64,000 nucleotides of DNA from Zopfochytrium polystomum (GCA_025765615.1 JAIVFJ010000030.1:62001-126000); one strand, 5' to 3'; shown: positions 46,624 through 58,550, numbered from the stretch's first letter. The notes: generated by a model not told the origin, from the letters alone. Numbers and translations: made by a program.

Positions 46624-48173
46624 TCATGTTTTCTTACAATCGTAGCGATCACCAAAACATCTCTTGATACACATCTCAATAAGAAAGACCTGCAGCTCCC
46701 TTGTGCAAATATTTTCTTTCCCGACAACCAGTCGAAGCAGATTTGAGGCTGCCCGCTCAGTTTTCAGCTGGGAATCAGGTGCAACGGTGCATTCCGCTTG
46801 CGGAAGAATGTGAAGAATTTCTCCAATGAAGAATGCGCACTCTTCGTCACAAATCTTCTCCAGCTCGGTCTCCCTTGAACTTGTCCCGTTCAATATTTCG
46901 ATGAGACCTTCGAGTAAAACTCCGGTGTATAAGTGGGTCCACTGAGGAAGCAGTAGTGCTAGTTGAGCAGGCAATGCTTTCAGCTGAAATTGCAGACGCA
47001 GCGCCGATTCAGCTGCCTCGATAGTTGAGCAGGCGATAATAGCTTTGCCAGCGCTTGCAAGAAGGCAAGGCAGTCTTAATAGCACCTTTCCAAAGAAGTC
47101 CACCCATGCAGCCGCGAGGCGTTCGCGATAGTCGGCCTTCGTTGAGTTTAGATCCCAAAGGGAACCTTTAAAGTGCAATTTAACATTGAAGCTGGCCACA
47201 ACGCAGCGGCGCTCACTGATGTACAGGATTGCCGTTTCTTGCACCCTCTGAACAGTTTCTTCGGCTCTTTCCGATGGAATATTCGAATCCAGCAACCGAG
47301 ACAGCTCGTTCAATAAGTGATCGAAGACACGAGATACCGACATCACAACCGCATTAGGGACACACACGTCAGCCTCTATCAGAGGGAAAGACTCCAAAAC
47401 CAGTCGCACTTGCTCAACGAATCTCGCGCTTCGTTTGACATCTTCACAGCGGGCTGTATTGAAAAGCGCATCTGCGCGTCACGCCGAGTTTTAATTGAAC
47501 TTCGAGGGAAAGTGTTTTATTTCAGAAGGCGCAGCTTACCAATGCGTGGTTCGTCAAGTATTTTTTGAAGTCGCACTGAGGGGGCCTGTTGCTTCGATAC
47601 TGGCTTTCTTCTCTTGCGATTGGGTTTCTCAGCCTCGCTTTCCTTGAGTTGCGTCTCTAAGGCTGCCACTTGTTCCTCCAGTTCCCTGGCAGCGGCCTTG
47701 AGCCGAATGTCTAAATCGTTTAACATTCCAATATGCATCATCTTTCTACGCTGAGCGTAGTGCGAATACCTTGGAGAGCAGTTTGGAGTAACTCGTCCGC
47801 ACTGACGACCGTAACTGAGGTTTGGTTAATGCTCTGAGGGTCAAGCTGGACCGGGCAGCCGGCCACGGTGCCGCCCTGACTCAGCACCGTCGCGTGAAAC
47901 TCTGAATGGGTCCTCAAGGATCAGAAAAACCTGCTTTCCCAGACCCACCACGTTGGCACAGTGACTTAACCAGTAAGGGACTGATCCGTGGGCTTCAGCT
48001 TGAACAGGGCCAACGCCTGGAAGCTTCATAGTCAGGCGAGAGCGGTTGCGGGATCCAGATGAGCTTACCACCAGAAGCTCAAGAGTGGACGACGAGGACG
48101 AAGAGGACCGTGAGGACGCTTCTTTCGAGTTGGCTCCAACTGGGGCGCTGGGTGGACTCTGCTGGGCTGCCAT
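46624..48173 (-). CDS. Unidentified protein with a coiled coil and a helical C-terminal domain
   Basis: The likely ATG is at 48173 (MAAQQSPPSAPVGANSKEAS). My exon model uses a GTTAAG donor near 47968, an exon containing EFHATVLSQGGTVAGCPVQL and TVVSADELLQTALQ, a 59-nt intron, a coiled-coil exon (DIRLKAAARELEEQVAALET) ending in a basic KRRKPVSKQ stretch and LQKILDEPRIG, and a long last exon (ARCEDVKRSARFVEQVRLVL...) to the stop at 46624. The C-terminal 260 residues are Leu/Ala-rich and helical. I do not recognise a family. The first intron is the weakest part of the model. Confidence 0.55.
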
Positions 48174-48509
48174 TCTGCGGACACGTCAGTGTTTCTCTGC
48201 GCCACCACCAAAATGTTTTTTTCTTTTGAAAACTTTTCGAAAGCCAAACCGGACCCTTTGTTCAGGAGACGCCCTTGTATAAGTACTGTTCGACCAACCG
48301 CCCCGCTTCCAAATGAGTAGCATCGTTGCAATTGCTGACTCTGCTTTGGCTTTCTTACCTCCGAGTCGTCGGCAGGCAACCCAATGCCGGGAAGTCAATG
48401 AGTGCGATTGACCACAATTTCCACCCACGATCTACCGCCTTGACGGGCAGGGACATAATTAGCCTTGGGCGCTTCTTCCTCTGGAACACTCAATCGATAT
48501 GGTTGTCCT

Positions 48510-48544
<35 letters not shown>

Positions 48545-48906
48545 GCAAGGATCACAGAAAGTGATCCTTTCACTTTATTGAAGGAAGTTAGTGGTGGCGA
48601 GCTCTTACAACTCAGATGAATCAACCGTTCCTCGCGTGTAATTCGCCGAGGATTCCTCGACAGTGCAAGATGATCGCTTCGCGCCCGTTACCCCCTCCTT
48701 CGATGTGCAACCCACTCAGACAGTCAAAACAAGGCGAATGCTGCTGGATACAAAGGGCTCTCATCCCAAGAGAGAACACCAACCATCCATCAAGCTCATC
48801 CGCCGACGACTGCAACCCATCAGTTTCCCCACATTCCGACCTCCTTTTTGCCCAAGCTCACAAATTCCGATTCAGAAGGCCCATCGCGCGCTACGCGACA
48901 GGCCGA
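48174..48906. other. Spacer with 32-nt T run and short hairpin
   Basis: 733 bp between two minus-strand genes. It contains a T run at about 48512-48543 and directly after it AAGGATCAC-AGAAA-GTGATCCTT (48546-48568), a 9-bp hairpin. This lies past the UPF1 stop and could be a 3' end structure. Confidence 0.55.
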
Positions 48907-51900
48907 TCAGAACTTTGTCAAGCCTTGGCTGGATGGCATTCCCATGTTTGCGAAATCTTGGCTTAGCCCGTAGACGTCTCCTTGGCTCTTGTAATCGTCA
49001 AAAGTTGCGAACTCTTGGCTCATTATCATGGAAAGTCGATCGCTTTGCGAAAGCCCCTGAAGGGCCGTCGCTGACGGACCATTCAAGTTGGTGGCATTTT
49101 GAGACTGATGAAATGGTAAGCTGCTTCCGCCATTGAACACAGCTGTTTGGCCGTTTTCGTTGCCCGACGTATTGTCCACTGGATAAGCCCTTCTGCCCGC
49201 ACCGGGCGCAGAGCCGAGGGGAACAGGACGAATATAGTTTTGAGAGAATCCTACTCCGGGTACACTCATACTCAGACGAGAGTCTTGCGTGAGCATCGAG
49301 TCGATTTCATATGGGGTTTTAAAATACATCATATCTGGTGGTTGGATAGGAAGCGGAGGCGCGGTTGCATCACGAAATGCGTTCTTCGCTGGGAGGCCCC
49401 GTGATGCTGCTGCCAAAATGAAGGGCGTACATAAGCAACCTCACAGCCAAAGAATATCACAATACCTTCTGGGAAGACTCCTAAAGTGGCACGAGCGGCG
49501 TCACCGGGAAGTCGACGAATACGGTCGAGCCCTCTTCTGGGCTTGATCAGCTGAATAGCTGACACGTGCATGTTTGAGAGTGGTCCTTCCACCAGCACGG
49601 AGTGTTCCTTAAATACCATAAGGAGCTCGTACCACAACGGATTCTTCGATAAGACCTTGGGATTTCCAAGAAGACAAATTCCATATTTCGCTCTAGTCAA
49701 GGCTACGTTCAGACGCCGAGGATCTGACAGGAAACCAATTCCAGACTGGTCGTTCGACCGGACGCACGAGAGAATAATGAAATCTTTCTCGCGGCCTTGG
49801 AACGCATCGACGCTCGCGACTTCCACATCTTTGTATAGATCTTTTTTCAAAGTACCGGCCATCTGCATGTGATTAACAATGTAGGCACGTTGGCCTTCGT
49901 ACGGAGTGATGACACCGATGTTGAAGGGGTGGACTCCGGCTTTGAGGAAGCGAGTTACAATTTTTTCGCAGTTCGCCGCCTCGGTCCGATTCAAATAAGA
50001 TGTGCCTGAAGATGACGCCTCCTCAGGTCCCACTGAGCCAAGGAAAAACATGGGCGAATCTTTGTTGGGCCACGGGAAATCGACGGTGGAACGACGGTCC
50101 GCAACTGTGACGCCATTCTGAAGAGACCCTTCGTAGAACATGTTTGAGGGGAATTCTGACAACGCAGGGTGCATGCGGTATTGCACCTGCAGGCGAATCG
50201 GCCTATGCCCGAGAATAATCAGTCTTTCAAATAGTGACTGGGACAAGCCCGCCTTCGCCGCCTTTCTGTTCATTATGACGGGGCCAAGTTGATAATGATC
50301 GCCAACAAGCACTGCCTGTTTACAGCCCATCACGAGAGGGATTAAGCACTCAGGCTCCGCAGCTTGAGTTGCCTCATCGATCAGGACAGTCTTGAATGTG
50401 AGCTTGGCTAAGCGAGGGTCTCCAGCTCCGACGCATGTCACACAAATGACGTCGGCGTTCTGCAATATCTCCCGTTCGGCTTGCCGTTTTAAGCTCTTAT
50501 ATCTTCGCTCATCGTGGTGGTTCAGTTCGCCTTGCTCATTTTTCAGCTTGATCAGGTTCTGTAGAGTTACATTCGAATCATTGTTTGCGACTTGCGCGTG
50601 CAGGGTGAGGAAAGAGATCGACGAGGCAGCGTCTTCCCTTGATTTGGCCATAACTCGAACCACCTTCAGTCCCGTTTGATGTATTTTTTCCGTCAATTGA
50701 TCCACCGCAACGTTGGATGGCGCGCAAACCAAGACTTGCCCTTGATTTATTGTAGCTAGGTGATAGACGATTGTCGCCGAGGTTACCGTTTTGCCTGTCC
50801 CAGGTGGGCCCTGAATCAGACTGAGAGGTTTTTGAAGAACAGCCTTGACAGCCGAAACTTGTGAGTGGTTCAAGTCAGGAAGGTTCGGTGCGGAAAATCG
50901 TTTCGGCATCTTGATAGGCAATGTAATTTGCTCCACCTCATGGCCAAGCAATTTGTGATAGAGATAGCCGGAAACCGAGCTCTCGTCTATTGCAAACGTT
51001 TTCATAGCGCTTTGCATTCTACTATATGGTCAGACCCAGAAATCACCTTTGTTACACATTACCGATCGAATGAAGTAGACTTCCACACGAAATCAACAAC
51101 GAAGTCGTGAGTGCACTCTAACGGGGCATCGCTTCTTTTCAACTCCAAGGCAACCTCGTCAGAAGCCGCTAAACACAATGTGAGTTTCCAAACAACCGAG
51201 TCATCCAAGCAACGACATACTTGAGCTTTTGATAACATGTCCTCGACTTTCCCAAGGAGCTGCAAGTTCTCCTTTGTAACGCAAAAGCAATTCGTCTCCC
51301 GCTGAAAGCTTGATTTCCCCGTCGCTAATCTTGGTGAGTTTGAAGTATGCGATTCGTTTCATGTTCAATCCTTGGTCCCAACGAACAACAACATTTTCCT
51401 GAGTTTGAGCCTCCTTCAGCTTCCGGTCGTGCTCTGCTTCCATAGCAACAAGCGGGCCAAAAATATTCTGGTACTGATAGGCGTCTTCATACCTGAATGC
51501 ACACAAAAGGTCAAGATAGGTACACTAACTGCGCAGTAGAGAGATTACCTTAGCAGAACTGAAGGAGCGTCGTCGTCATCTCTCCGTTCTCGATTTTCCA
51601 GATCCTTGAACACCGCAGTGACATTCTCCTTCCAGAGCTCCTCTATCGCGTTGATCTGAGATCCATTTACACGGCGGGCGCGAAGCACCTCTGCGTCTGT
51701 GGGAACATATACCAACCAGGGCAGAAAAGATCGATCTGATATTAGCGGTAACCACTGGCTTGCGTCCCAGTTCGCCTCCTTCGACGATGTCTGCGCGTGC
51801 TGCCTGCATGACCATTGTAGCAATTCAGTAAAGACGATAATGGAGAGTGGCAGTAACTGACCTGCAGAGCAAGACGACAACAGTCTCCTGCTTCGCTGGT

Positions 51901-52722
51901 ATGAAGCCAAGCAGGAAGACGTTTCGTGTTGCGCACACATAGCACTCCAAAATAGTCTCCCCAAGTGGCCCATCTGGATGCAAGCAAACCTCCTTATGTT
52001 TCGCTTTCACCAAGTGGGTAATGATATGCGACCCGGAACTGCCAGCACGCGAATTGCAAAACCATTTATCGCAATGGAGACATTTCACAACTGATGGAGG
52101 GGAGTGGATTCCACAGTATCTGTCTACTTGTCAGCGGGGTAATGGAATCAGGCTACATACTGGCAGGCGTGAGGTGGAAGCTCTTTCACCTCCACCGACG
52201 CGGCCGCATCGTCATCGTCTCCGTCTGCATCACCCTCTAAACGACAGAGAAATTGGAGGTATTTTGAGAATCTAGCTCCAGCAAACAACTATACCAACCA
52301 AGATCTGGCTCCTGATCTTCCCTTCGAGATGTCTGTGAGAAGGACGATTCTTCGTCATCTTCCTCGTCTTCCCCAAAATCTAGCTTAGCTCCAGATCGCC
52401 GCGACTTCGTCTTGTGGAACTGCTGGGACTGCGATTGAGAGAAGTCTGTGGATGTCAAAACATCATCTTCATCATCGTCATCCTCGTTGTCATCGTCTTC
52501 GTCATCGTCTTCTCCGTCCCTAGTGCTGTAGGTCTGCTGCGATACTGAGAGATCCTCGTATACGTAGTCGTCTCCCTGAGTGTCAGGTCCAAAGTCAAAA
52601 GCCCCGGACTGCGATTGTGACTGAGACTGCGGTTGGGACTCAGTTGATGATGTGGACTCAAGGCGGCTTGTTCCTTTGCTGTTCCTCATTTTTCCCTCTT
52701 TTCTTTCGTGAATTTTCGACAT
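48907..52722 (-). CDS. UPF1: UPF1/RENT1 nonsense-mediated-decay RNA helicase
   Basis: ATG 52722, stop at 48907, with at least seven exons. The acidic, SQ-rich N-terminus leads into the Cys/His zinc domain: [39 protein letters not shown], then [20 protein letters not shown]. The superfamily 1 helicase core carries [66 protein letters not shown] and [11 protein letters not shown]. The C-terminal tail has repeated SQ dipeptides (MSQEF, KSQGD, LSQDF, SSQGL), the type of site phosphorylated by SMG1. UPF1 drives nonsense-mediated mRNA decay in the cytoplasm. A second, truncated copy of the 5' part lies at 61452-63223. Confidence 0.95.
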
Positions 52723-53499
52723 GTTCCGTTGCACTTCGCTGTTGCCCAAGGCAGGAACAGCCATCGGAACCCAGAGGTGCAGAATAACTGCACCGCGAGC
52801 GAGCTCCCTCCTCCACGATGCAAGACCCCTGAGGAGCCTCACCGCACTTTGTCAACGCCCTCGATATCCAGTGTCGCAGCTCTCCAATTCACACCGATTG
52901 GAGCGCGTACGGTTGGTGCAAACACCTCCGTCCTTGAGCCAACCGATGGAGCCGGGTCCACCCGATTGGTGGCACCGACGGCTACCGAAGTGGACCATCC
53001 CCTACCTCGCACTTGCTAGGATGGACAGGCCGGCTGGAACGCACTTACTGTTTCTGCCATGCGCTTGGTCGATCGGGATGGCAACTTACGCATCGATTCT
53101 TCAGGAAAGCAGCGCACTTGCTGCACAGCAGGCTTTGGGCACGATGGGTTTCGAGCTTACTTTATTTTATATCGGAGCAGTCGTCATGCGAGGTGCAGGA
53201 TGCACGATCAATGACATGTGGGATCGGGATTTGGATCAAAAAGTAGGTTAGAAGGAAAAGACGGAAGGTGACCGTGTTTCGCAGGTGGAAAGAACGCGTT
53301 CTCGACCTATTGCGTCAAACCAAGTCACCCAGTTTCAGGCTCTCGTATTTCTCGGAGCTCAACTTTCGGTTGGCTTGGCCGTCTTGCTGCAGCTAAATTG
53401 GTACAGGTACGTTTGGAGCCCGCATGATTGCCAAGGTGTGACCCGTTCATCAAGCGCAGCATTATTCTAGGCGCGTCATCCCTTGGTCTCGTTATTATT
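50951..53499. repeat. First copy of a direct segmental duplication
   Basis: This interval recurs at 61452-64000 in the same orientation, offset by exactly 10,501 bp. The lines I compared base by base are identical, and every open frame in the two copies has the same translation. The left boundary is sharp inside the UPF1 helicase exon; the right boundary is beyond the window. Confidence 0.95.
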
Positions 53500-54048
53500 T
53501 ATCCGCTCATGAAAAGAATAACACACTGGCCGCAAGCCGTTCTCGGCCTTGCCTTCAACTGGGGTGCTCTGTTGGGTTGGTCCGCCGTCGCAGGGGTCTG
53601 CAACTGGACCGTTTGCCTGCCATTGTACCTTTCCGGATGGTGTTGGACACTAGTTTATGACACCATTTATGCACTGCAGGTATGACACTGCCCGAACTCG
53701 CCAACAATCTAAACCCAGGTGGTTGGGCAGGATCGAGATGACGACCGGCTTGCGGGCGTGAAGTCAACAGCTCTTCGGTTTGGTGACAACGTAAAATGGT
53801 GGATCTCGGGATTCGCTGCAGCCTCGACGGCGTTGGTGGCTTTGGCAGGTTATCTGAACGGGCACGGACCGCTTTTTTACGCTTTTGGGGTCGCGGGTGC
53901 GGCTTTCCACTATGGTAAATTGATATGGGGACTTCGAGTCGACGACAGAGCAGACGCGGGAAAACGCTTTCGAGGCAGCAGACAATTTGGAGTGCTCGTT
54001 GCGGCGGGCGTGTTGCTGGACATTGGGTGGAGGTTCGTGGTGGACTGA
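52721..54048 (+). CDS. COQ2: 4-hydroxybenzoate polyprenyltransferase (ubiquinone biosynthesis)
   Basis: Exons 52721-53242, 53285-53406, 53460-53679, 53719-54048; 397 aa. An Arg-rich, acid-poor N-terminus of about 85 residues fits a mitochondrial targeting sequence. The UbiA-family core shows [20 protein letters not shown], the first Asp-rich motif in [18 protein letters not shown] then [22 protein letters not shown], the second Asp motif in [18 protein letters not shown], and [12 protein letters not shown]. It attaches the polyprenyl tail to 4-hydroxybenzoate in the inner mitochondrial membrane. The ATG overlaps the UPF1 ATG on the other strand; a downstream Met (MEPGPPDWW) is an alternative start but would lose most of the targeting sequence. 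Confidence 0.95.
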
Positions 54049-54186
54049 AGTGCTCGTGGAGAGCACGCTCTTTTTTTCTTTCCTTCCCAGATCGTCTTGA
54101 ATAGACCACAAGTCAATGTCGCGCTTCTTGCTCCGGGAAGGCGGGAGGCGGGAGCTTTTTGTGTTCAGTGTGTGGCCTGCCTTTTT

Positions 54187-54202
54187 TGTATTTTTATTTT
54201 TA

Positions 54203-54246
<44 letters not shown>

Positions 54247-54253
54247 ATTTTTT
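54187..54253. repeat. TTTTTA-type tandem repeat
   Basis: Imperfect TTTTTATTTT repeats over about 67 bp just upstream of the FSH1-like gene. Confidence 0.85.
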
Positions 54254-54337
54254 TTTCCCCCCGACTTTTTTATTTCTGTTCAGACACACGCAGATGGCGC
54301 CTGCCACCAACAAAACAATAATAATAAAAACACAGTA

Positions 54338-54461
54338 ATGATCGTTGTCGCCCTCCATGGCTTTGGCGCGAACTCGGACGTCATGGACTTCCAGCTCACC
54401 GCGCTGCGGATGGCGTACGATCGCTGCTGCTCCGAAGCGACAGCAGTCGCCGGGACTCTCT

Positions 54462-54492
<31 letters not shown>

Positions 54493-55012
54493 AACCGGCT
54501 CCGCTCCATCTCACACCACCGCCCCCGAGCATCCTCTCAAGCCCAAGAAGGCAACAGACACAAACGGGGCCCCCCCTCCCAAGCCACTCGTCGCGCACAG
54601 CCCGAACGGGCCATTCGATTGCCCAGACTCCTGTAAGTAGTAAGATCGGACTTCTTTTTTTTTTTTTTTTTTTTTTTTTTTTGTGCCCTTGCTTCGCCGC
54701 CTACTACTTGGCCGGCATTCCACCGCGCGCGCTGGCTAACCCCCAAAGCAAAAAAAAAAAAAAAAACAACAGCGCTCAAGTCGGTTCTGCCCGGACCCTT
54801 CTACATGTGGTCCAGCAGAAAGGAACTGAACCCCGCGCAGGCCTCGGCCTCCATCGACGTTGTCGTCAACGCCTTGAAACGGCACAGCCCGGTCGACGGG
54901 CTCATTGGATTCTCGCAGGGCAGCGTCATCGTCGCCATACTGGAAGCCCTGGCGTCGGAAGGCCGCATCCCCCGGCTGTGGAAGTTTTGCGTGTTCATGT
55001 GCTGCCACGTAA
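54338..55012 (+). CDS. FSH1-like serine hydrolase, apparently 3'-truncated
   Basis: ATG 54338 begins MIVVALHGFGANSDVMDFQL, the FSH-family first strand with oxyanion HGFG. After an Ala/Pro-rich insert, exon 1 ends at about 54631 (GTAAGT). The intron contains a T28 and an A18 run. Exon 2 (from about 54773) reads SVLPGPFYMWSS and VDGLIGFSQGSVIVAILEAL, with the GxSxG nucleophile, then LWKFCVFMCCH. Beyond about 55012 similarity stops: the catalytic Asp and His regions are missing, and the sequence becomes the antisense of the next gene. Either a donor at 55012 leads to an exon I cannot see, or the gene is broken. Confidence 0.7.
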
Positions 55013-55946
55013 CGGCAATGCCGCCGGCAACGACGAGGATGCCCGTCTCGATCGGCAGCAGGATCGACAGGGCTAGCGTCAGTATGCTGCCGTTGACAAC
55101 GACGAGCGAGATGCCTGGGTTGGGGGAAGCTTTAGAAGGGGGGGGAGGGGGGCGGCGGCCGTCCCCGCGCCATCACTCACGCACACACACCCACGTACCT
55201 GCCGTCACGAGCGAGCCGCCGAGCACGGCGAGCGCAAACAGGGCAAACAGCGCCAGCGGGACGACGCTTAGGCCGCCCGCGACCGTCAGAAACGTCCGGA
55301 ACGTGGGGTTCTGGCGGGCCTGCAGCATCAGCACGCCAAAGAGGTGGCGCGACACGTCGAGGACGGCCGCGGTCGTGGCGGAGAAGGAGGTGCGGAGGTT
55401 CTGGTTGTGTGTGTGTGTGTGTGTGTGTGTGTGGTGTGTTGTGAGTGAGAGATAAAAAAAAAAAAGAGCCAGCCAATGTATCGTTGTTTACGTGGATGGA
55501 CTGGTTAAAGTCTTGAGTCGCTTGGGCGCGGGCGACGGCGAGGGCCGCCATCTCCCGCTCGAGCGAGACGGTCGCGGCAGCATTTGCGGCTATTATTGCT
55601 CCTGCTGCTGACGATTCGGAACGGGGCAAGGATGAGGCTCGTGAGAGCGAGAGAGAGGGTGGGGGTTTGGTCAGTGCCACTGGGCGTCGGCGTCTGGGCG
55701 GATCGGTCGTGGTGGCGGCGGGGTCGTCTGGGAACGGGACGAGGTCCTTTTCGGTGGCAGGGCTGGGCGCGGGGTATCCGGCGGCGGTGACTGCGACGGC
55801 GGTGGCATGCACGGTCCTGGGAGTGGGGGTGCGCGGCGAGGGAGAGAAGGTCGGCGGCGGGTCGACGGGGTGGCGGTGGCAGCGGGCGGGTCGATGACGG
55901 ACACAGAGGAGGCGGGCGACAGCGGTGGGCTCTGCTGGCTGGCCAT
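55008..55946 (-). CDS. Membrane protein with paired hydrophobic hairpins (promethin/LDO-like), ends unclear
   Basis: From ATG 55946 (MASQQSPPLSP...) the N-terminal 130 residues are Pro/Ser/Arg-rich, and the best-looking frame switches partway. One exon then reads EREMAALAVARAQATQDFNQ, joined to FGVLMLQARQNPTFRTFLTV and a long hydrophobic segment (SVVPLALFALFALAVLGG). The next exon carries a second hydrophobic pair (LVVVNGSILTLALSILLPIE, TGILVVAGGIAV). Two helical hairpins after an Ala-rich region resemble LDAF1/promethin and fungal LDO lipid-droplet proteins; this is an inference from topology. The 3' end runs antisense into the FSH1-like exon, so the true end is unknown. A (GT)n run lies in an intron near 55405-55433. 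Confidence 0.4.
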
Positions 55947-56037
55947 TCTGACTGATTGAATTGATTTTTCTCTTACTCAGTTTTTTTCCCCTTTTTTTAT
56001 TGTTGTCCTTCAACACACTCTCTAAATCCTTTCGCGC

Positions 56038-56401
56038 TCAGCAAGCGTCAAACTCTGCTGCGCGGTACAGCAGCGCCCGGCCCTTCTCGTTTCCAATCGC
56101 AAGGAACCCGCCCCCGGGGGACCAGTCCAGGGAGTGGACGTAGCTGAGCGGCGTGCTCGACGTCGGCCAGTTCGGAAACACGTTCAGAGACGGCAGGTGC
56201 GCGATCCGCAGAGCGTCCTTCTTTAGGCGGGACGAGAAGACGAGTGCTTGGGAAGACGGATGGAAAGCGAGGTGCGCGATCGAGGTCGTGAGACTGTCGA
56301 GGCAAGCGCCCAGAACGATGCCGCTAGTGCCCGAGCCTTGGCCAATGTCAACCTTTTCTTGAATGCGCTGGGTTTGGGGATAGACGCAAGTCAGCTTGCT
56401 G
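56038..56401 (-). pseudogene. UTP18: Orphan 3' exon of UTP18 (U3 snoRNP WD-repeat protein)
   Basis: This minus-strand exon starts after a CATAG acceptor at 56402 and ends with a stop at 56038. It encodes about 120 residues ending LTTSIAHLAFHPSSQALVFS, SRLKKDALRIAHLPSLNVFP, NWPTSSTPLSYVHSLDWSPG, GGFLAIGNEKGRALLYR. This is the C-terminal WD-repeat end of UTP18, a small-subunit processome component. The other roughly 300-400 residues expected upstream are absent: the CEP78 gene begins on the opposite strand 60 bp away. The gene is broken, rearranged, or misassembled here. Confidence 0.75.
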
Positions 56402-56462
56402 CTATGGGATGATTTTTTGTTTCTTCAAACACACTTGTCTGTCACGCATTGTCGGAGTTTGA

Positions 56463-58550
56463 ATGAATGTTCCAAACAGTGAATCATTTGTCCATGCCTA
56501 CACTCGAGCATGCGAGTCTCGACAGACATCCTTCCAGAGCCACCTGTTGAGCCCAGCGCTCCAAACTCTGAAGCATTTACTCGTAGATTCCGACCGAATC
56601 AAAAGAGAAGAAGACTGGGACCCGCTCATAAAAGGAATTAAGGCCAATCGCGATCTCCAGCGAATCAGTATTATTTCCGACATTGGCCAAACGGGTGCGT
56701 ATTTTCGGGCTAAGAGTTATGTGAAAACACTCTGAAGAGGCTCCACGGGTTCGAAGATCCTGAAGTCAGAGTTGAGTCAAAAGCCTCCACGAGCAAGCTG
56801 ATTCAATCTGGAAGTCGATCAGTAAATCATCAATCACCTGCAAGAGTGCGCGCCCTTAGATTGCCCGCAGTCGCTCTTCTGTCGAGGATAAGTTGCTTCC
56901 TTGCAAGGTGAATTTCCGAATTCTTCTTAATCCCGATCTCAACGGCCAACATCCGTTTCCGTAGTGCACTCCGCGACTGTCTCCAGGGAAGTTACGCCTT
57001 GACAGTGCTGGAATTATCGGGTATTAATTTATCGGAAAAAGAGATGAAGATGATTTCTGTCGGATTGTTCGGCAGCAAGTCCTTGCGCGAACTCTCATTG
57101 GCTCGCTCACATATCGGAGACGAAGGTTTACGAGGTAACACTTAACTTGAAATACCACAATTCAATTATCTCTGACGATTAACTGATGCAGTCATATCAC
57201 GTGGCATAAAGGCAGCCAAGCTACTCATAAAATTGAATCTCTCTGACTGCAAACTCAGTTGGCGAGGGGCATCCATTGTGGCAGAATTACTCAAGGCATG
57301 GTGCAGATGCGGTTTGTTGCAAGGTATTTTTGCTAATCGCCCAAATGGAAGTAGAGCCAAGCTGTACAACGCCAAGCAGCACAGTGGGAGACAACACTTC
57401 GTAGACCCGACCTATCATTATACGCGCATTTTCCCCCACCTCACGTCTCCGCAGAGAGGTCTTCACCGCATGGACAACTGAGTCCTTCGTTTTTGCCAGC
57501 ACCAATACAGCATGTAAATCTTTCTTGTAACAAAATCGGTGACACTGGAGTCGTGGAACTTTTGGAGCCGCTGGACGAAGATATCGGCCTAACGGTTTTG
57601 GAGCTTCAGAACTGCCATATTACAGACGTGGGCGGTGGATTTGTCGAGCGAAAATTACGATATAATAATGAACTACTAATAGTGGATCTGAGGAATAATA
57701 CCGTGGGTGCGTTCAGAATTTTTTTCGATCCGAAGCACTGACCGCAACCTGCGCAGACCCTAATCTGTTCAATAGAATCTGTTCAAAGCTTTATTTAAAT
57801 CTGCTCTCGACAATAGTGGTCAATGGGGACCAAGGAAACGTTATCGGGCCGCCTGTACGTTTGCATTTGAAAGAGACTTGCTCATAACAAATTCGGAAGA
57901 GCTACCCAGAATGGATGGCGGAGGGGGATCCGCTTGCCTCAACTTACTTTAAGAACATATCCAAGGGCCAGTGGTACGATTGTGGTCATAAGACCCATAC
58001 AGAGAGCTCCCTCAAGAAACTGAGATTCGGTCCACCCACCCGAGAGAGTGATTGTTCGAAAACTTCGTCCATGAAGTACCGAGTAGGCGCCACAAAGCGA
58101 TCAACTATTACGAAAAGTGTCGAGCACCCCATTAAGCAAGATATTAGCCCCAAGCATGCTTATGGGCAAAAAGGTTCAAATCTGCTGAAGAGAGCTGCAT
58201 GGATAAGAGAAACTGAGCATCAGACCGGAAATGGGCGTGTGAGAAAATTGTGATCGCCTTTTTGAAGTTTACCAATTGTGCTGTTGCAGGACAGCGGCGG
58301 GCCTACCGCAACAGAGGAGAGTAGACCTTCTTTTTCAGATTCCTCTCCTGGGTTGCCGACAATCTTACCCTTTCACGAGCCAGAGACGGAGATGGCGGGA
58401 GAACAGCTCTCTCCCTTGGAAGTGGCACAATTCTATCTAACGAGTGGAGCTGGTGGAAGTCCAACTCTACAAAGAATTCCGCATGTGGGCGTTTCAACAG
58501 AGGACTCCGACTCTGAAAGTCTTCTCGGCTCCCCTGTGATGTTTCTTTAA
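56463..58550 (+). CDS. CEP78: CEP78-like leucine-rich-repeat centriole/basal-body protein
   Basis: ATG 56463. Exon 1 holds EEDWDPLIKGIKANRDLQRI; later exons give RALRLPAVALLSRISCFLA, SALRDCLQGSYALTVLELSG, SLRELSLARSHIGDEGLR, IKLNLSDCKLSWRGASIVAE, then the diagnostic AAQWETTLRRPDL block (human CEP78 has ETWAESLRYRRPDL), LSCNKIGDTGVVELLEPLDE, LTVLELQNCHITDVGG and IVDLRNNT. A less conserved tail ends at 58550. CEP78 localises to centrioles and ciliary bases in animals; it is generally absent from non-flagellated fungi, so its presence supports a zoosporic organism. Several internal exon borders are approximate. Confidence 0.85.

Noticed and set aside
48546..48568. Hairpin AAGGATCAC-AGAAA-GTGATCCTT as a member of the 6-nt-loop class
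   Set aside because: Only 9-bp arms and a 5-nt loop; it does not share the geometry and could arise by chance.
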